Assembly: GCA_022496805.1 (NCBI GenBank)
Contig: CM040090.1
Coordinates: 18,532,001-18,596,000, forward strand
Source of the DNA: Pohlia nutans
Lineage: Eukaryota > Streptophyta > Bryopsida > Bryales > Mniaceae
Length of the DNA: 64,000 nucleotides
Direction: 5' to 3'
Shown here in pieces: positions 46,206 to 57,569 of the stretch. The position numbers and the translations under genes are program-made. The first letter of the stretch is position 1. Each line of letters begins with the position of its first letter. The notes under the pieces were generated by a model. The model was not told the origin of the DNA. It did no database searches and saw only the letters and a list, made by a program, of their open reading frames with translations.

Positions 46206-47031
46206 GGGCCTCCTTTCATGTATAGGTGGCCGATCCTCAAAAGGAAGAAACTCTACCGAAATGGGTGAAATCAGGAGAAGTCGAGAGTATATATTTCATT
46301 TGTACCGAAATGGGTGAAGCATGGATGGTTCTTAAGACCTCAATTTTTGTCTTCTAGTGCCTTTCATCCAACCGGTCCGCACATGGAAGCCAGTTCTAAG
46401 TTACTACCATAGCATGTTTGCCGAAAAAAATCCTAAAAAAATATAAAAAATAAAAAATAAAAAAACCGAAAATTATTGGTCTTACAAAACGAAAAGTTAG
46501 AGAAGTAATGACATTCCAAAACTGCTATTATTCATTCAAAACGGATTGATGTTCATTCAAAAGTGACAATATTCATCCAAAAGGTGCTACTATTCATTCA
46601 AAATGTTAAGTTTAACGAATTTTCAATAAAGTTCAAAATTTTGGACGAAATTTATTTTTCAATATTAATCAATTATTCGTTTCAAAGTTGGCGAATCTAC
46701 TATGGTACTACGGTATTCAACCTTATGTAAGCACACTCTCTGTAATGTTGTATCACCTAAAATAAACAACCCTCAGAAACAACCACTACCAATAGAATAA
46801 ATAGAATGAAAAAATGGAAAAAAAAGGTAGCAATGACGACCACTATTTATTTCTTTTTTGTCGTTTTCTTTTCTATTAACTCGATGTAGTTACTTGTCTC
46901 AAGAAGGTAGGATGGGACCGGCTTGTTGTTACAACTTTTTTGCCTATGATAAACTCGCTAGCAACATTAAGTCATATGTGTATAACACATTACTATTCAA
47001 ACAAACCCGACCGTAATCAAACCCAGACCAC
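46206..47031. other. Spacer between MITE and retrotransposon
   Basis: Includes an A-rich simple stretch (46425-46465) and a degenerate repeat of attcattcaaaa-like units (46525-46610). No gene. Confidence 0.45.
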
Positions 47032-47036
47032 ATAAT

Positions 47037-47295
47037 TATTGAAAGTAAGAGATGAGAGCACAAGGCACACACACACACACAAGGAATGCGTAGAAAGAGA
47101 TGATCTTTACTCAAAGGCCTTCCACCTTAAGTAGTGTACACTAGGGGGTCACCATGGACAAACCATATGGGATAACTCATCACAAGGACACTCTAGAGAT
47201 CAGCCCATGCCTAACCCCTCTTCCCACACACCATTATTTAGCACCCGAACCTCTTTGGCTCCTAGCAATACTACCGTACATCAATTACCTCAATA
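47037..47295 (-). repeat. 3' LTR of the copia element
   Basis: 259 bp, same length as 52136-52394. It begins TATTG and ends CAATA. It contains an (AC)n run. Differences from the other LTR: 47189 C against 52288 T, and 47266 C against 52365 T. Confidence 0.95.
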
Positions 47296-48587
47296 CTCCC
47301 ACTTTGCGTAGAGCCAAAGCCTCTAAGTCCAAATGCTATTACTAATCGTTGGTGTCGGTCTCTACAAAGACCCTTTGTGAGCACATCCGCCACCATATGC
47401 TCCGTTGGACAATACTCCAACCGTATAACTCCCAATTCCAACTTCTCCCGAATGAAGTGGTATTGCACATCAATGTGCTTCGTGCGTGAATGATGTGTAG
47501 GGTTCTTTGCAAGTGAAATGCACCCTTGGTTGTCACACATGATCGTTGTAGCCTCACCTTGTGTGCAACCCACATCCACCATTAGTTGTCTCAACCAAAT
47601 GGCCTCCTTCGTGGCATGGCTCGTAGCCATGTACTCGGCCTCCACCGTTGATGTCGCCGTGGTTTGTTGCCGCTTGCTATTCCACGATACCGCTCCCGAT
47701 CCGACCTTGAACATGTAGCCCGTTGTCGATCTTCGATTGCTCGTGTCTCTTGCGTAGTCCGCGTCGCAATAGCGGCTCAACACAATGTCTTTGCCGCCAA
47801 GACACAACTTGACATCGCTTGTGCCCTTCAAGTAGCGCATGATCCTCTTGACCACCATCCAATGCATTGCGCCCGGTCTCGCCATGTGTTGACTCACCAC
47901 GCTAATTGGATACGCGAGGTCGGGCCATGTCGCAATCATCGCATACATCAACGACCCCACCGCTTGCTTGTATGGCACCTCCGCCATGGATTTGGCCTCT
48001 GCCGCATACTCCTCCTCCGAAAGCTTGACGAGCTTGGAGTTTGCATCCAATGGTGTTGCCACGGGCTTACAATCCTCCATCCCGAATCTCTTGAGCACGT
48101 CCATCACATACTTGCCTTGACTCATGGTGATAGTGCGTGTAGCCCTGTCTCGCACAAACTCAACACCAAGACAAAAATGCAATTCTCCAAGATCACTCAT
48201 CTCGTACTCTCTCTCAAGCATGCCTTTTAATGCATTCATTGAACTCATGAGGCTTGCAAGAATGATCAAATCATCAACATATATGATCACAATCACCACA
48301 TGTTGTCCCTCTTGCATGAAGTAGAGACTATGATCCGCAATGCTCCTAGTAAACCCTTGTGCAAGCAAGAACGTGTCAATCTTTTGGTACCACGCTCTTG
48401 GAAATTGTTTCAACCCATACAATGATTTTTGCAACTTACAAACAAGGTGCTCATTACCTTGTTGCACAAAGCCCTCGGGTTGCACCGTGTAGATGTCCTC
48501 CTCCAATCGCCATTCAAAAATGCGGTTTTCACATCCATTTGATGCATTTCCAAGTCCATGGCCGCTCCAATCGCAAGAATGCATCAA
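47271..48587 (-). pseudogene. Copia reverse transcriptase and RNase H segment
   Basis: The RT core includes QKSLYGLKQFPRAWYQKI and the catalytic IYVDDLIILA. RNase H includes CDADYARDTSNRRSTTGY, VEAEYMA and CDNQGC, then HIDVQYHFIRE. The product continues through the polypurine tract and stops inside the 3' LTR (47271-47273). The upstream RT start is separated by a TGA at 48584-48586 and a one-base frameshift near 48505, so RT is disrupted at its N-terminal side. Confidence 0.9.
47296..47305 (-). other. Polypurine tract of the copia element
   Basis: On the minus strand AAAGTGGGAG abuts the 3' LTR start, the expected position for plus-strand priming of DNA synthesis. Confidence 0.75.
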
Positions 48588-49963
48588 ATGGTGGTGAACT
48601 TGGCCACAGGAGCAAACGTCTCGTGAAAGTCTACCCCATGCACTTGCGCGAACCCCTTGGCTACTAGTCTTGCCTTGTGACGCACCACATTACCCGAAAC
48701 ATCCCTCTTTGTCCGAAACACCCATTTGCAACCAATGGGGTTGCGATCCTTTGGAATAGGAGTTAATTGCCACGTACCATTAGCAATTAGAGAGTCGTAT
48801 TCCTCTTGCATGGCGCACTCCCACTTGACCGCATCCTCACCTTGCATGGCTTCTCGAATGGTCAATGGACCATCCGATAATGCTACATTCGCATGCTCGT
48901 CATCCTCTTGAGGGAAGATGTGATTCTTCCACCATTCTCCAGGTGGCTTGCGCAATCTCTCGGGGTACCGCCGCTCGCTTGAAGAAATTTGCTCCTCTTG
49001 CGCGTCCTTTGCGCCATTCTTGGCCTTTGAGCTCGATGGCGCTTCAACAACCTCCGTGTCACCATCTTCGTCATCACCGTCCTCATCACCTACATCAACA
49101 ACACTAGGGGACTTGAAGGGTGTGTTCATCAACACGTCTCTACTACTCCCACTTGGACCAACCTCCAAAGGAGCCTCCATCGTAGACTCCTCACAAAACG
49201 TCACATCACGTGACCGAATGATCTTCCTCGTGTCCACCGACATGAGTCTATACGCCTTGGTACCTTCACAATACCCAAGAAACACACACTTTAAGGCCTT
49301 AGCCTCGAGTTTAGTCATCCGTTCGTCGGGAACCTTTGCGTATGCAATGCATCCGAAGATGTGCATGTGTGCAACACATGGTTGCCTCCCACTCCACGCT
49401 TGCTCCGGTGTCATGCCTTCAACCGCGCTTGTTGGACACCGATTGCGAGTGTACACCGCATTCACCACCGCTTCCGCCCAAAGGTCCAACTTCAAGTTTT
49501 GAGCGTGCAACATGCTCCTCGCCATCTCTACAATGGTGCGATTTGCGCGCTCCGCAACTCCATTTTGTTGAGGCGTGTACGGGGCCGAAGTTTGGCGTGC
49601 GATGCCTTCTTTCTTCAATAGCTCGTCAAACTTCTTGGACATGTACTCGCCGCCATTGTCCGATCGAAACACCTTGATCTTCATCTCGGATTGGTTCTCT
49701 ACCAATGTCTTGAACTCCTTGAACTTGTCGAAGCACTCACTCTTGGCCTTGATTGGGTAGAGCCAAATCTTCCTTGAAAAGTCATCGATGAAGGTCACAA
49801 AGTACTTGCAACCTCCTATCGACGTGGTCTTCATTGGGCCACACACATCCGAATGCACGATCTCCAAAACCTTCGTGGCCCAAGTCGCCGCTTCACCCGC
49901 AAATGGCAACCGTTGTTGCTTGCCTTCAATGCAACCTTCACAAGTGAATGAAGAGGCATCCAC
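48584..49963 (-). pseudogene. Copia integrase and start of reverse transcriptase
   Basis: Contains the second half of the zinc-binding domain (CEGCIEGKQ) and the integrase catalytic core with DDE positions in HSDVCGPM, RSDNGGEY and the later Glu in NGVAERANRTIVEMARSML. A linker and the start of RT follow (NPIGCKWVFRTKRD, HKARLVAKGF). It is delimited by a TAA (49964-49966) upstream and a TGA (48584-48586) downstream, both in frame with neighbouring coding sequence. Confidence 0.9.
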
Positions 49964-50287
49964 TTATAATTGATGAAGGTCCATGCCACTTACCATGCCG
50001 CGTAGTGTCTTCACACTCTTGATGTTCAAATGGCCGAGTCGACGATGCCACAACGCCAACTTGTCGTCCTTCAAGTTTGAATGCGCCAACGCCGCCGATT
50101 CTTTGGAATGCACCTTCGAGAAGTTGATGTGGTACAAGCCCTCGTGTTCTTCAATGATGGCCACCTCATCTCGACTCGGTGACAACACATAACACCCCTT
50201 ATCACTAAACTCAACCCTCAAGTGCTTTGCCACTAATTGCCGCACTGATAGTAAATTTGCCGTTAATTTTGGGAACATGGAGGACAT
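49964..50287 (-). pseudogene. Copia integrase N-terminal (GAG-pre-integrase) segment
   Basis: Shows LLSVRQLVAKHLRVEF and the HH half of the integrase zinc finger (LWHRRLGHLNIKSVK). The frame differs from the protease frame upstream; the shift lies in the run of A and C bases near 50270. Confidence 0.88.
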
Positions 50288-50738
50288 TTTGGATAGTGAT
50301 TGTCTTCACACGACCCCTCACCTCGGTGTCTACAACAAGTTGGCCTTTGCCAATGGCCTCAAGCACCGTATCATCTCCCAAAATCACCCTCCTTGGGTTA
50401 ATGAGAGCATACGAATGAAAACAAGTTTTATGCGGTGACATGTGGCTTGTAGCCCCCGAATCAACAATCCAATCACTCGTACTACCATTGCACGATACAT
50501 TGCTTGCCATCATTGCATACTCGTCTTTGCCATCACTCATGCTTGCATCCCAAGAGACATACCGCGTAGTAAACTCATACTCATCATCATCATGAGTTTT
50601 AGTGTTGTTTGCACTCTCCCCCTTCTCATCCCTCTTGCGTTTGTAACAAAACTTGGCAATGTGGCCCTTCTTACCGCAATAGAAGCACGCCTTATCGCTA
50701 GAACTCCCACCGCCTCCATTCTTGGATTGCTTTGCCAT
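50211..50738 (-). pseudogene. Copia gag zinc knuckle and aspartic protease
   Basis: CFYCGKKGHIAKFC is a CX2CX4HX4C zinc knuckle. The protease active site is WIVDSGATSHM, followed by VILGDDTVLEAIGKG and VLHVPK. The frame is lost near 50270. It continues the gag frame after an in-frame TGA at 50775-50777. Confidence 0.9.
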
Positions 50739-50774
50739 GAGAGCCGCACTATCCCCACGAGACTCATTCTCCTT

Positions 50775-51356
50775 TCACCGCGAGAGCTCGTGCAACAACC
50801 GCGAGGTCACATAGTTTAATGTGAGCTCCAAAATGGGCCTTGGCTCCATGGCCATGATGAGATACTCGTACGAGGGTGGTAGGCTTTCCAAAAGGGTCAT
50901 CACAACATCCCCATCGGAAATGGTCACGTCCGCACCGTTGAGTTGATCCGCGAGTGCCTTGACTTTGTTGATGTGCGCCAACATGTCGTCTTCTTCCTCC
51001 ATCTTGATGGTGAAGAACTTGCGCCACAAAAACAATATGTTGGCCAAACTCTTTGCTTCGTGAATGTTGCAAAGCTTGGCCCATGCCTCGCGGGGTGTCT
51101 TGCACGAACGAATGTGCGCGAGTTGGGAATCCGAAAGATTGAGAGCCAAGATGGCAAATGCCTTCTTCTCACGCCTCAAATATGCTTGCATCACGCCCGG
51201 GTCGGTAGTAGATTGAGGGGACTCCTCACTACCATCGACAATGTCCCACAACTCCTTCTCCGCCATGACCATCTCCATTTTGAACTTCCACAAGTGGAAA
51301 TTCACGCCATCGAACTTGTCCACCACTTTGGGACCCTCACCCTCATAAGATGCCAT
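50775..51356 (-). pseudogene. Copia gag N-terminal part
   Basis: ATG at 51356, with typical copia gag features: FDGVNFHLWKFKMEMVM near the start, AWAKLCNIHEAKSLAN and LPPSYEYLIMAM. It ends at TGA 50775-50777 after ELSR. The downstream frame is the same, so the stop is a nonsense mutation, compatible with CGA to TGA. Confidence 0.9.
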
Positions 51357-52135
51357 GATCCTTACTCACGAATGCCTTCTCACTCAATTAAACCCTCAAA
51401 CTCAATAACCACACTCGTTTTTTATGATTTTTTTTATAGAAAGTAGCACCTTTGTGCTTCACACACACCTTCCAACACTCAAATGCGAAGGTAGCTCACC
51501 CAAATTGCAAAGATGTTAACCAAAACTCCTCAAATCACTCAATGGAGCTCCCACTACTCCGATTGACCCAAATCAACACCTTAGTGTTCCCAATCACTCA
51601 ATGCATGTAATCAACACCTTTGTGTCCCTCAATAGCACTATATCAATGCTCATGGACTCACATAAGCCCCTTGAAACCCTAAATGCATTGAAATTGCTCA
51701 AAACCGCACCTTTGTGCGCCCAAGTGCATAAAGTAACCCCAAATGAAAATTTGAGCACTCCAAGGCTATGAAACACATGCAACACCTCAATGCAAGTGCC
51801 CAATCACTTAGATTAGACCATAGACCCTCCCTTAGAGCCTCAACACCTCACAAATCACTTGTATGACCACAAGTGCATCAAATTGAACGAAACGACGTTC
51901 CACTTACAAAAGAGGCTTGGAATGAAAAACTTAGAAATCCAAAGGAAGAGATCGACCAAGAACAGTGCTCCCACGTGTAACTTCAGCCCGTGCACACCTC
52001 CAAGAGAGAAGACTCCTCCAAAACGCTCCAAAATGCTCCCAAAAGCTCCAAATCAACCCCTTCCGCAACGACCTCGAACTAATTGCCTCAATGCAATCAA
52101 AGACTCATGCAACACACATGAGTGGGCCCATAACG

Positions 52136-52394
52136 TATTGAAAGTAAGAGATGAGAGCACAAGGCACACACACACACACAAGGAATGCGTAGAAAGAGAT
52201 GATCTTTACTCAAAGGCCTTCCACCTTAAGTAGTGTACACTAGGGGGTCACCATGGACAAACCATATGGGATAACTCATCACAAGGATACTCTAGAGATC
52301 AGCCCATGCCTAACCCCTCTTCCCACACACCATTATTTAGCACCCGAACCTCTTTGGCTCCTAGTAATACTACCGTACATCAATTACCTCAATA
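52136..52394 (-). repeat. 5' LTR of the copia element
   Basis: 259 bp, TATTG...CAATA ends, target duplication ATAAT at 52395-52399. Carries the element's promoter by analogy; no TATA box assigned. Confidence 0.95.
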
Positions 52395-52399
52395 ATAAT

Positions 52400-54105
52400 T
52401 GTGACACATCGCCCTTCACCAACCAACAACGGAATTGATGACTTGACGGACTCACACCACACCAAAATTACATTTATACTCAACATATACCAACCATTAG
52501 TTTATGACTACTTTTTCATTGGTTATTGGTCATTAAAGTGTCTATTCCCGACAGAGGAGAGTAGCTTTGTTCCAATGACCATTTTCCGCTGGTACTGACA
52601 TTATGAACAAATATTTTATTCGCGTTAGCCTCTAAAGAAGACATGAGTTTCAATCTATCTATCTCGTTGCACCTATAACCGCTAAAGGACCAAGGATTAA
52701 TGGTTTCAAAATGACAAATTTCATTAATTATATTGTAAAAAATATATTTTGGATCGGACCAAATTGTATTCTACTGTAATTAGTGCAATTACTGCACAAC
52801 GTTCTATGTTAATATGGTAAAAAAGAAAAGAAATATGAATAAATAAAAGTCTACATAGAAATTATTCAAAACTGCTTTTAAAAAACATGAGACCCTAAAC
52901 CTTGATAATATAATTAATAATAAATATGATAAATCTAAATTTATACATGTGATCTTCACATTGACAATTACAACTTAGTAGGGTTTCATTTGGATTTTGG
53001 GTTTGACTTTCTTATTTATAACATTCCTTAAAAAAAATTGAAAATCCTTCAATTTATAAAATTCTTACGAGACCTTAATTTCCTACATTTCTCAAAATTT
53101 CTCAATCTCTTAAATCTCTAATTTTTCGTTCTTTAAAAAAATCATAGCTTGTGATTTTTCACATTTTTACATAAACATGTATTCATTCTCTTAAATTTTT
53201 TTATTTTGTTCATCTTATCACATTTTTATTTATATGTTTGAGATAGAATAACTTGAATCCATTTTTTTATTTCATCATATTGTATTAAACTTTTCATTTA
53301 AAAGGAAGTTTGTGCATCCCAAACAGTAAGTGAATGTGGCTAACAAGCAAAACTATTAGAATTTTGTGGTGAAAATGTTCCTTTTAAAAAATTTGAAAAA
53401 CATTGTTTGAAAAATATAAATTATAAAAGTGTTCTGAATGAATAATAATAAAACAAATCGATAGGCTTTTAAAAATTTACTTGTAAAAGGATTCTATATA
53501 CATCAAGGCCTAAGCATGTATCCATCAATGAAAATTTCACAACTTATTTATTTATTTAAGTTATTTACTATTCCTTTTTTTGCAAATCCTCAGAAAATTA
53601 TTTAAACATATAATCAACCAACTAAATTTCAATACACACACATTTACCCAAAAACATTGAAAAATGAATTTTACAAAGTCTTAGTAGGTGCATTCTATGT
53701 TGATTGTTTGAAACCACTTATATCTCTAGTACGAGGCTGTAAAGATATCTATGTGGAGCTTTCCAAAGAATTGCCAAGAAAATATACTAAATACATAATC
53801 TTGGAACCAAATCTGAACAAGTTGTAATACACAAGAAAACACTAAATAACATTTGATATTTAGTCTTTTTAGTCCCCGTCCTTTGGAGCATGGCTACCCA
53901 TGCTCTCCCATATTCTCTCACACTCAAGAAGTAAATGAAAAGTGCCGAGGGCCCTTCAAAAATACCTTTAAATTCTCAATCTTTACGCATTAAAAAATGG
54001 ACCTTCAAATCACTATTTAAATGACAATATACTCACATTTCTTTGTGATTGGTCCATTGACTATTTGATGTGCATTTTTAATATGTGAAGGGCGTGCAAG
54101 GGTGG
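52400..54105. other. Very AT-rich spacer
   Basis: No coding ORF. Around 53940-54100 there are motifs (gagggcccttcaaa, gattggtccattgac, gtgcatttttaatatgtgaa) related to the interior of the 2753 MITE, so a degraded relative probably lies here. Confidence 0.4.
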
Positions 54106-54510
54106 CTTATCATTGAGTAGCCTTACAGGTTGCTGCCCTCTCCTGGATGGAATGATGTGGAATATCCCACATCATTTCATCCTCCTAATGAAATAATGTG
54201 GGATATTCCACATCAAATCAATAGCTATGGGGGCACGTGGCATCAAGCAAGAGCAATCAACCATAGTGAGCAGTAATCAAAAGCACTCATTTAATCACAA
54301 CTCAACAATGTTTTGCAATTGTTTATTTGATTGATTCACAACTTCATAGTGTTTTGTTATTGTTTATTTTGATTCCATCACAATTCAATAGTGATTTGTA
54401 ATTGTTTATTTGATTCAATAGTTCATTCAATTACAAATCATTGGTCACTCCATATATAAAGGTGTATGAAACTAAAAAGGCACCCCCTTGGAAGGCTACT
54501 GAATGTTATG
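54106..54510. mobile_element. CATAACATTCAGTAGCC-family MITE, reverse orientation
   Basis: The right end ggctactgaatgttatg is intact and the left end degenerate. The core gatgtggaatatcccacatc ... gatattccacatc, and accatagtgagcagtaatca, match 26956 and 35898 inverted. It is longer than those copies because an internal segment (acaactcaacaatgttttgc-like) is repeated about three times near 54297-54420. Confidence 0.75.
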
Positions 54511-54759
54511 GGGGGAGTGTAGGTGCAAGGGCTCGTCAAATGTAGATGAATAATTTCAGTGAGTTAGTCCTAATGAGCATGGATGTGAATGCCCTTAGGT
54601 ATTATATTTCTTGTACCGTCTTGACAATTTTTAGGGCTCAAGTTCAAAGAGAGAGTTTCAAACCTAGTAGGTACCAATTTGGTGATGCAGTACTTGTGGC
54701 ATGCTTCAACGAAGCTGCATGGGAAACTTGCAATGTGGTTGTTTGATTACATTAGAGAT

Positions 54760-55336
54760 TTAACCCCTAAGTGCCCAAGGGTTTTCTTAAAATGCTAGAT
54801 GTGTCATAATGTTCATCTTACTCAACTTTTATGAGCTTCAATTTTTTTACATGTGTAGAACACAACAGTAAGACAACATCCATACGGTTAAATTTTGGAA
54901 AAATGCTATGAATCATTTAATAATCAATTTATAAGAATTTTCTTTGAAAATTCATAAAAACTACATGTTTAGTCATTTTGACTTGGAATCAAGTATGATA
55001 GGTCAAAAACATTGGTTTTATATAGTGGTTACATTGTTCATGTTAGAACTAATCTTATTTGGTAGAAAACTTAAAGATTCCATTCCGGGCAGATTTTCAA
55101 AATTGTGTCAATTTGAGATGTTGTCACTTCGAGGATTTTAGAGGAAAATTGGTAAAAGTTTTTCAAAAGTTCTTTTTGGAAAAGATGCTCAGTTTCAATA
55201 TCTACAAGTGAAAAAAATTACGCTCAAAATTTGTTATTTTTGCAAAAGTTATAGGCGTTTAAAGTGGGCTGAACTTTTTTTAAACTCTGAAATTTTTGAG
55301 CGACCATATATGGTCGCTCAGGCAGTTAGGGGTTAA
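54760..55336. mobile_element. TTAACCCCTAA-family TIR element (copy 4)
   Basis: Starts ttaacccctaagtgccc and ends gggcagttaggggttaa-like (ggcagttaggggttaa). The ORF 54944-55141 is internal and not treated as a gene. Confidence 0.7.
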
Positions 55337-55499
55337 GGGGCAAGTTAGATTTAAATGATCCAAAGACAGTTTGCAAGGGGATTCAATTCTTGTGTAAAGT
55401 GGGCATGCAGATGACCCTTGGCTCATTGTCATGACAAATAGATACTTAATTCATGTCGGTCTTGATTGAAGTCCAAAGTTTCTATCTCTATATATCTAT

Positions 55500-56725
55500 T
55501 TGAAGTGGGCATATTGTTTTTTAGTTTTTTATGTTTTTGTTCCTTGGTAGTATAGCACATTTGTTCTTGTTTCTTTGTATTTATGCTCGATAGTGTTTAT
55601 CTTCTTTCTCTGTGTGTTTAGCTTTTTGTGTTTATGCACCTTTATGTCCCACTTGTTCTCTTCTCTTTCTTTGCAATACACCTTTGAACGTTCATATTTA
55701 GCTTTACACACCTTTGTGTCTTACTTACAAGTTCTTTTTCTTTGCTTTTATTCTTAGCACCTCCTTTTAGGGATTTTTTTCTCTTTTTTCTCTTGGTCTA
55801 TCCACCATTTCGGTGTGAGAAGATCATATCAAAAGTCATAGCTCGTGGATTGAAGGGGATGGAGGTAAAGGGATAAATTAGAGCCCAATTGACACATTGG
55901 TTTGGTTGAACAAAACTTGAATAACTTTGATGAAAAGTGGACAAGATGACATTGTAGAAGTTTATTTTTAAACTATGATATTTATAGCCAAACAAGTTGC
56001 CAAATGGTCAAATTTGTGGTTCTTACCAATTTATTTGTTAGTTCAAATCCTTTGTGGTCTGGTCAGTTATAAAATAGTGTAAATCTACTTTTAGGTATGA
56101 GGGGAATGTGGCTTCATATTATGATATCCTATATATGGACGCCATAGCTAGCATTTAATTTAGATTTGTTTTTATTTGAATGATAAGGTTTAGGTGACAC
56201 CCTATATAACATTTGACTAGCCGTGTGAATGAATTCAAGGATCAGAGGAGATGACCATACTTGTGGAGTTGGAAAGATTTTCGGTAGGTTATGTAATTTA
56301 ACTTATTTTTTACTATTAGAATGATTATATTGTTGAAAATCACCACATGGCTCCAGAAGTTAGTTTGTCCCGGAAGGAAGCATGTCGTTTATATATATGT
56401 ATATACAGAGCCAAAGTTGCTTGGTTTTTAGATGTGTCATACCCTAATTAATTGTCATACAATTCAATTTATTGACCTTTTGGGTGAGAATTTTTTTAAT
56501 GGATTAGGCCAAAGTGGCTAAGAAAGTGTTTCATTGCAAATTAGGTTTAGGAGGTATCTTAACGTCTTTATATAGGTGCCATTGCTTGCAGAATGTCCTT
56601 TGTAGTTGTTCTTTCTTGCTCTTTTATGGACATTCTATTTAGTAGTTGTGTTTTCAATATTGAATCTAAAAATTAGAAGAAAAAATCGTGTCTAAACTCT
56701 TAGGGCAAGTCTCCATGAAGGCACG
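55500..56725. repeat. Diverged ~1-kb direct repeat, copy 1
   Basis: Collinear with 57570-59515: tatttgttcttgtttctttg-like start, then gcacctcc..ttagggatttttt, gtcatagctcgtggattg, ggtgacacc..catttgactagcc, and attctattta .. cttagggcaag. Many substitutions and indels. No coding capacity recognised; perhaps an old non-autonomous retroelement pair or tandem duplication. Confidence 0.65.
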
Positions 56726-57569
56726 AAGAGTGTGCGCTTGTAGACTCTCCCAAACTAGGCTCTATAAACAAATAAGTTTACATGCAAAGAACTGATAGGG
56801 TCCAAATAAATCTTTGAAGATAATTTTTATAAATGATTCATATTATTATATTAATATAGGATGCTCAAAATTGATTGCAAGAATAAAAATGACATTCTTC
56901 TTGAAATATCATTAATTATAGTGAGAATTATTTATGTTTTTGGGGTATTTTTAAATACCTTTTTTTGAATGTGATACTTATAAGATATAAAGAGTGTCCC
57001 TCGAGTATGTACCCTAAATGAAGTAGTTGGTTACTACAATGTAAAGAACGACACCATGTAATTTGGAGACGTATGCAGTACAATAGGGCATGGTTTTGTT
57101 TTTATTTTTATAGTTTTAATAAAAGACCCTAAGCCAATTGTGATAAGAGTGTGAAAGCATCATGAAAGTAGTTTAGGACAATTTCCTTGCGAGGCTTAGG
57201 GGTTGTCTGGAGGATAGAGACTTGACGAACAAGTTATATTTCAACAATCCAAAGCCAAAGGGAGTTTGATTCTTGTATCATTAGAGAAAATTTCAGCCCA
57301 AAGAAAGGCCCCTTTCTTGGATGTGAAATGTGCATATAGAGGAAATATCAATCAGAACTAACAATTACAAACATGTAATGTGAGCAGTCAGTTCATGTGT
57401 CCCGTCGGATTCATACTAAAAAAAAACTATTTTTTGTTTTAATTTCTTAAAATTAAAATTTTGAAAAGAGTCTATTTTCTTGTTCTCCCATAACTGCGCA
57501 TCTACTAAACATCTGCGCACCTGAAAAGGCCCTTTACAAGACTCAAACTTCCTATAAGGAAAGGGGACA

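Larger units (their letters stand above)
47037..52394 (-). mobile_element. Ty1/copia LTR retrotransposon, full length, coding-defective
   Basis: Two 259-bp LTRs flank a minus-strand gag-protease-integrase-RT-RNase H coding region in the copia order. The 5-bp target duplication ATAAT is present at 47032-47036 and 52395-52399. The two LTRs differ at only two sites, both C/T, so insertion was recent relative to mutation. The internal ORF is broken by at least three nonsense codons and two frameshifts, so this copy cannot make a full polyprotein. The region 51357-52135 is the untranslated leader, carrying the primer-binding site. The bases next to the 5' LTR do not obviously match the usual initiator-Met tRNA site. 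Confidence 0.95.

Noticed and set aside
48359..49677. Long plus-strand ORFs across the copia element
   Set aside because: They are antisense shadows of integrase and RT on the minus strand and show no domains.
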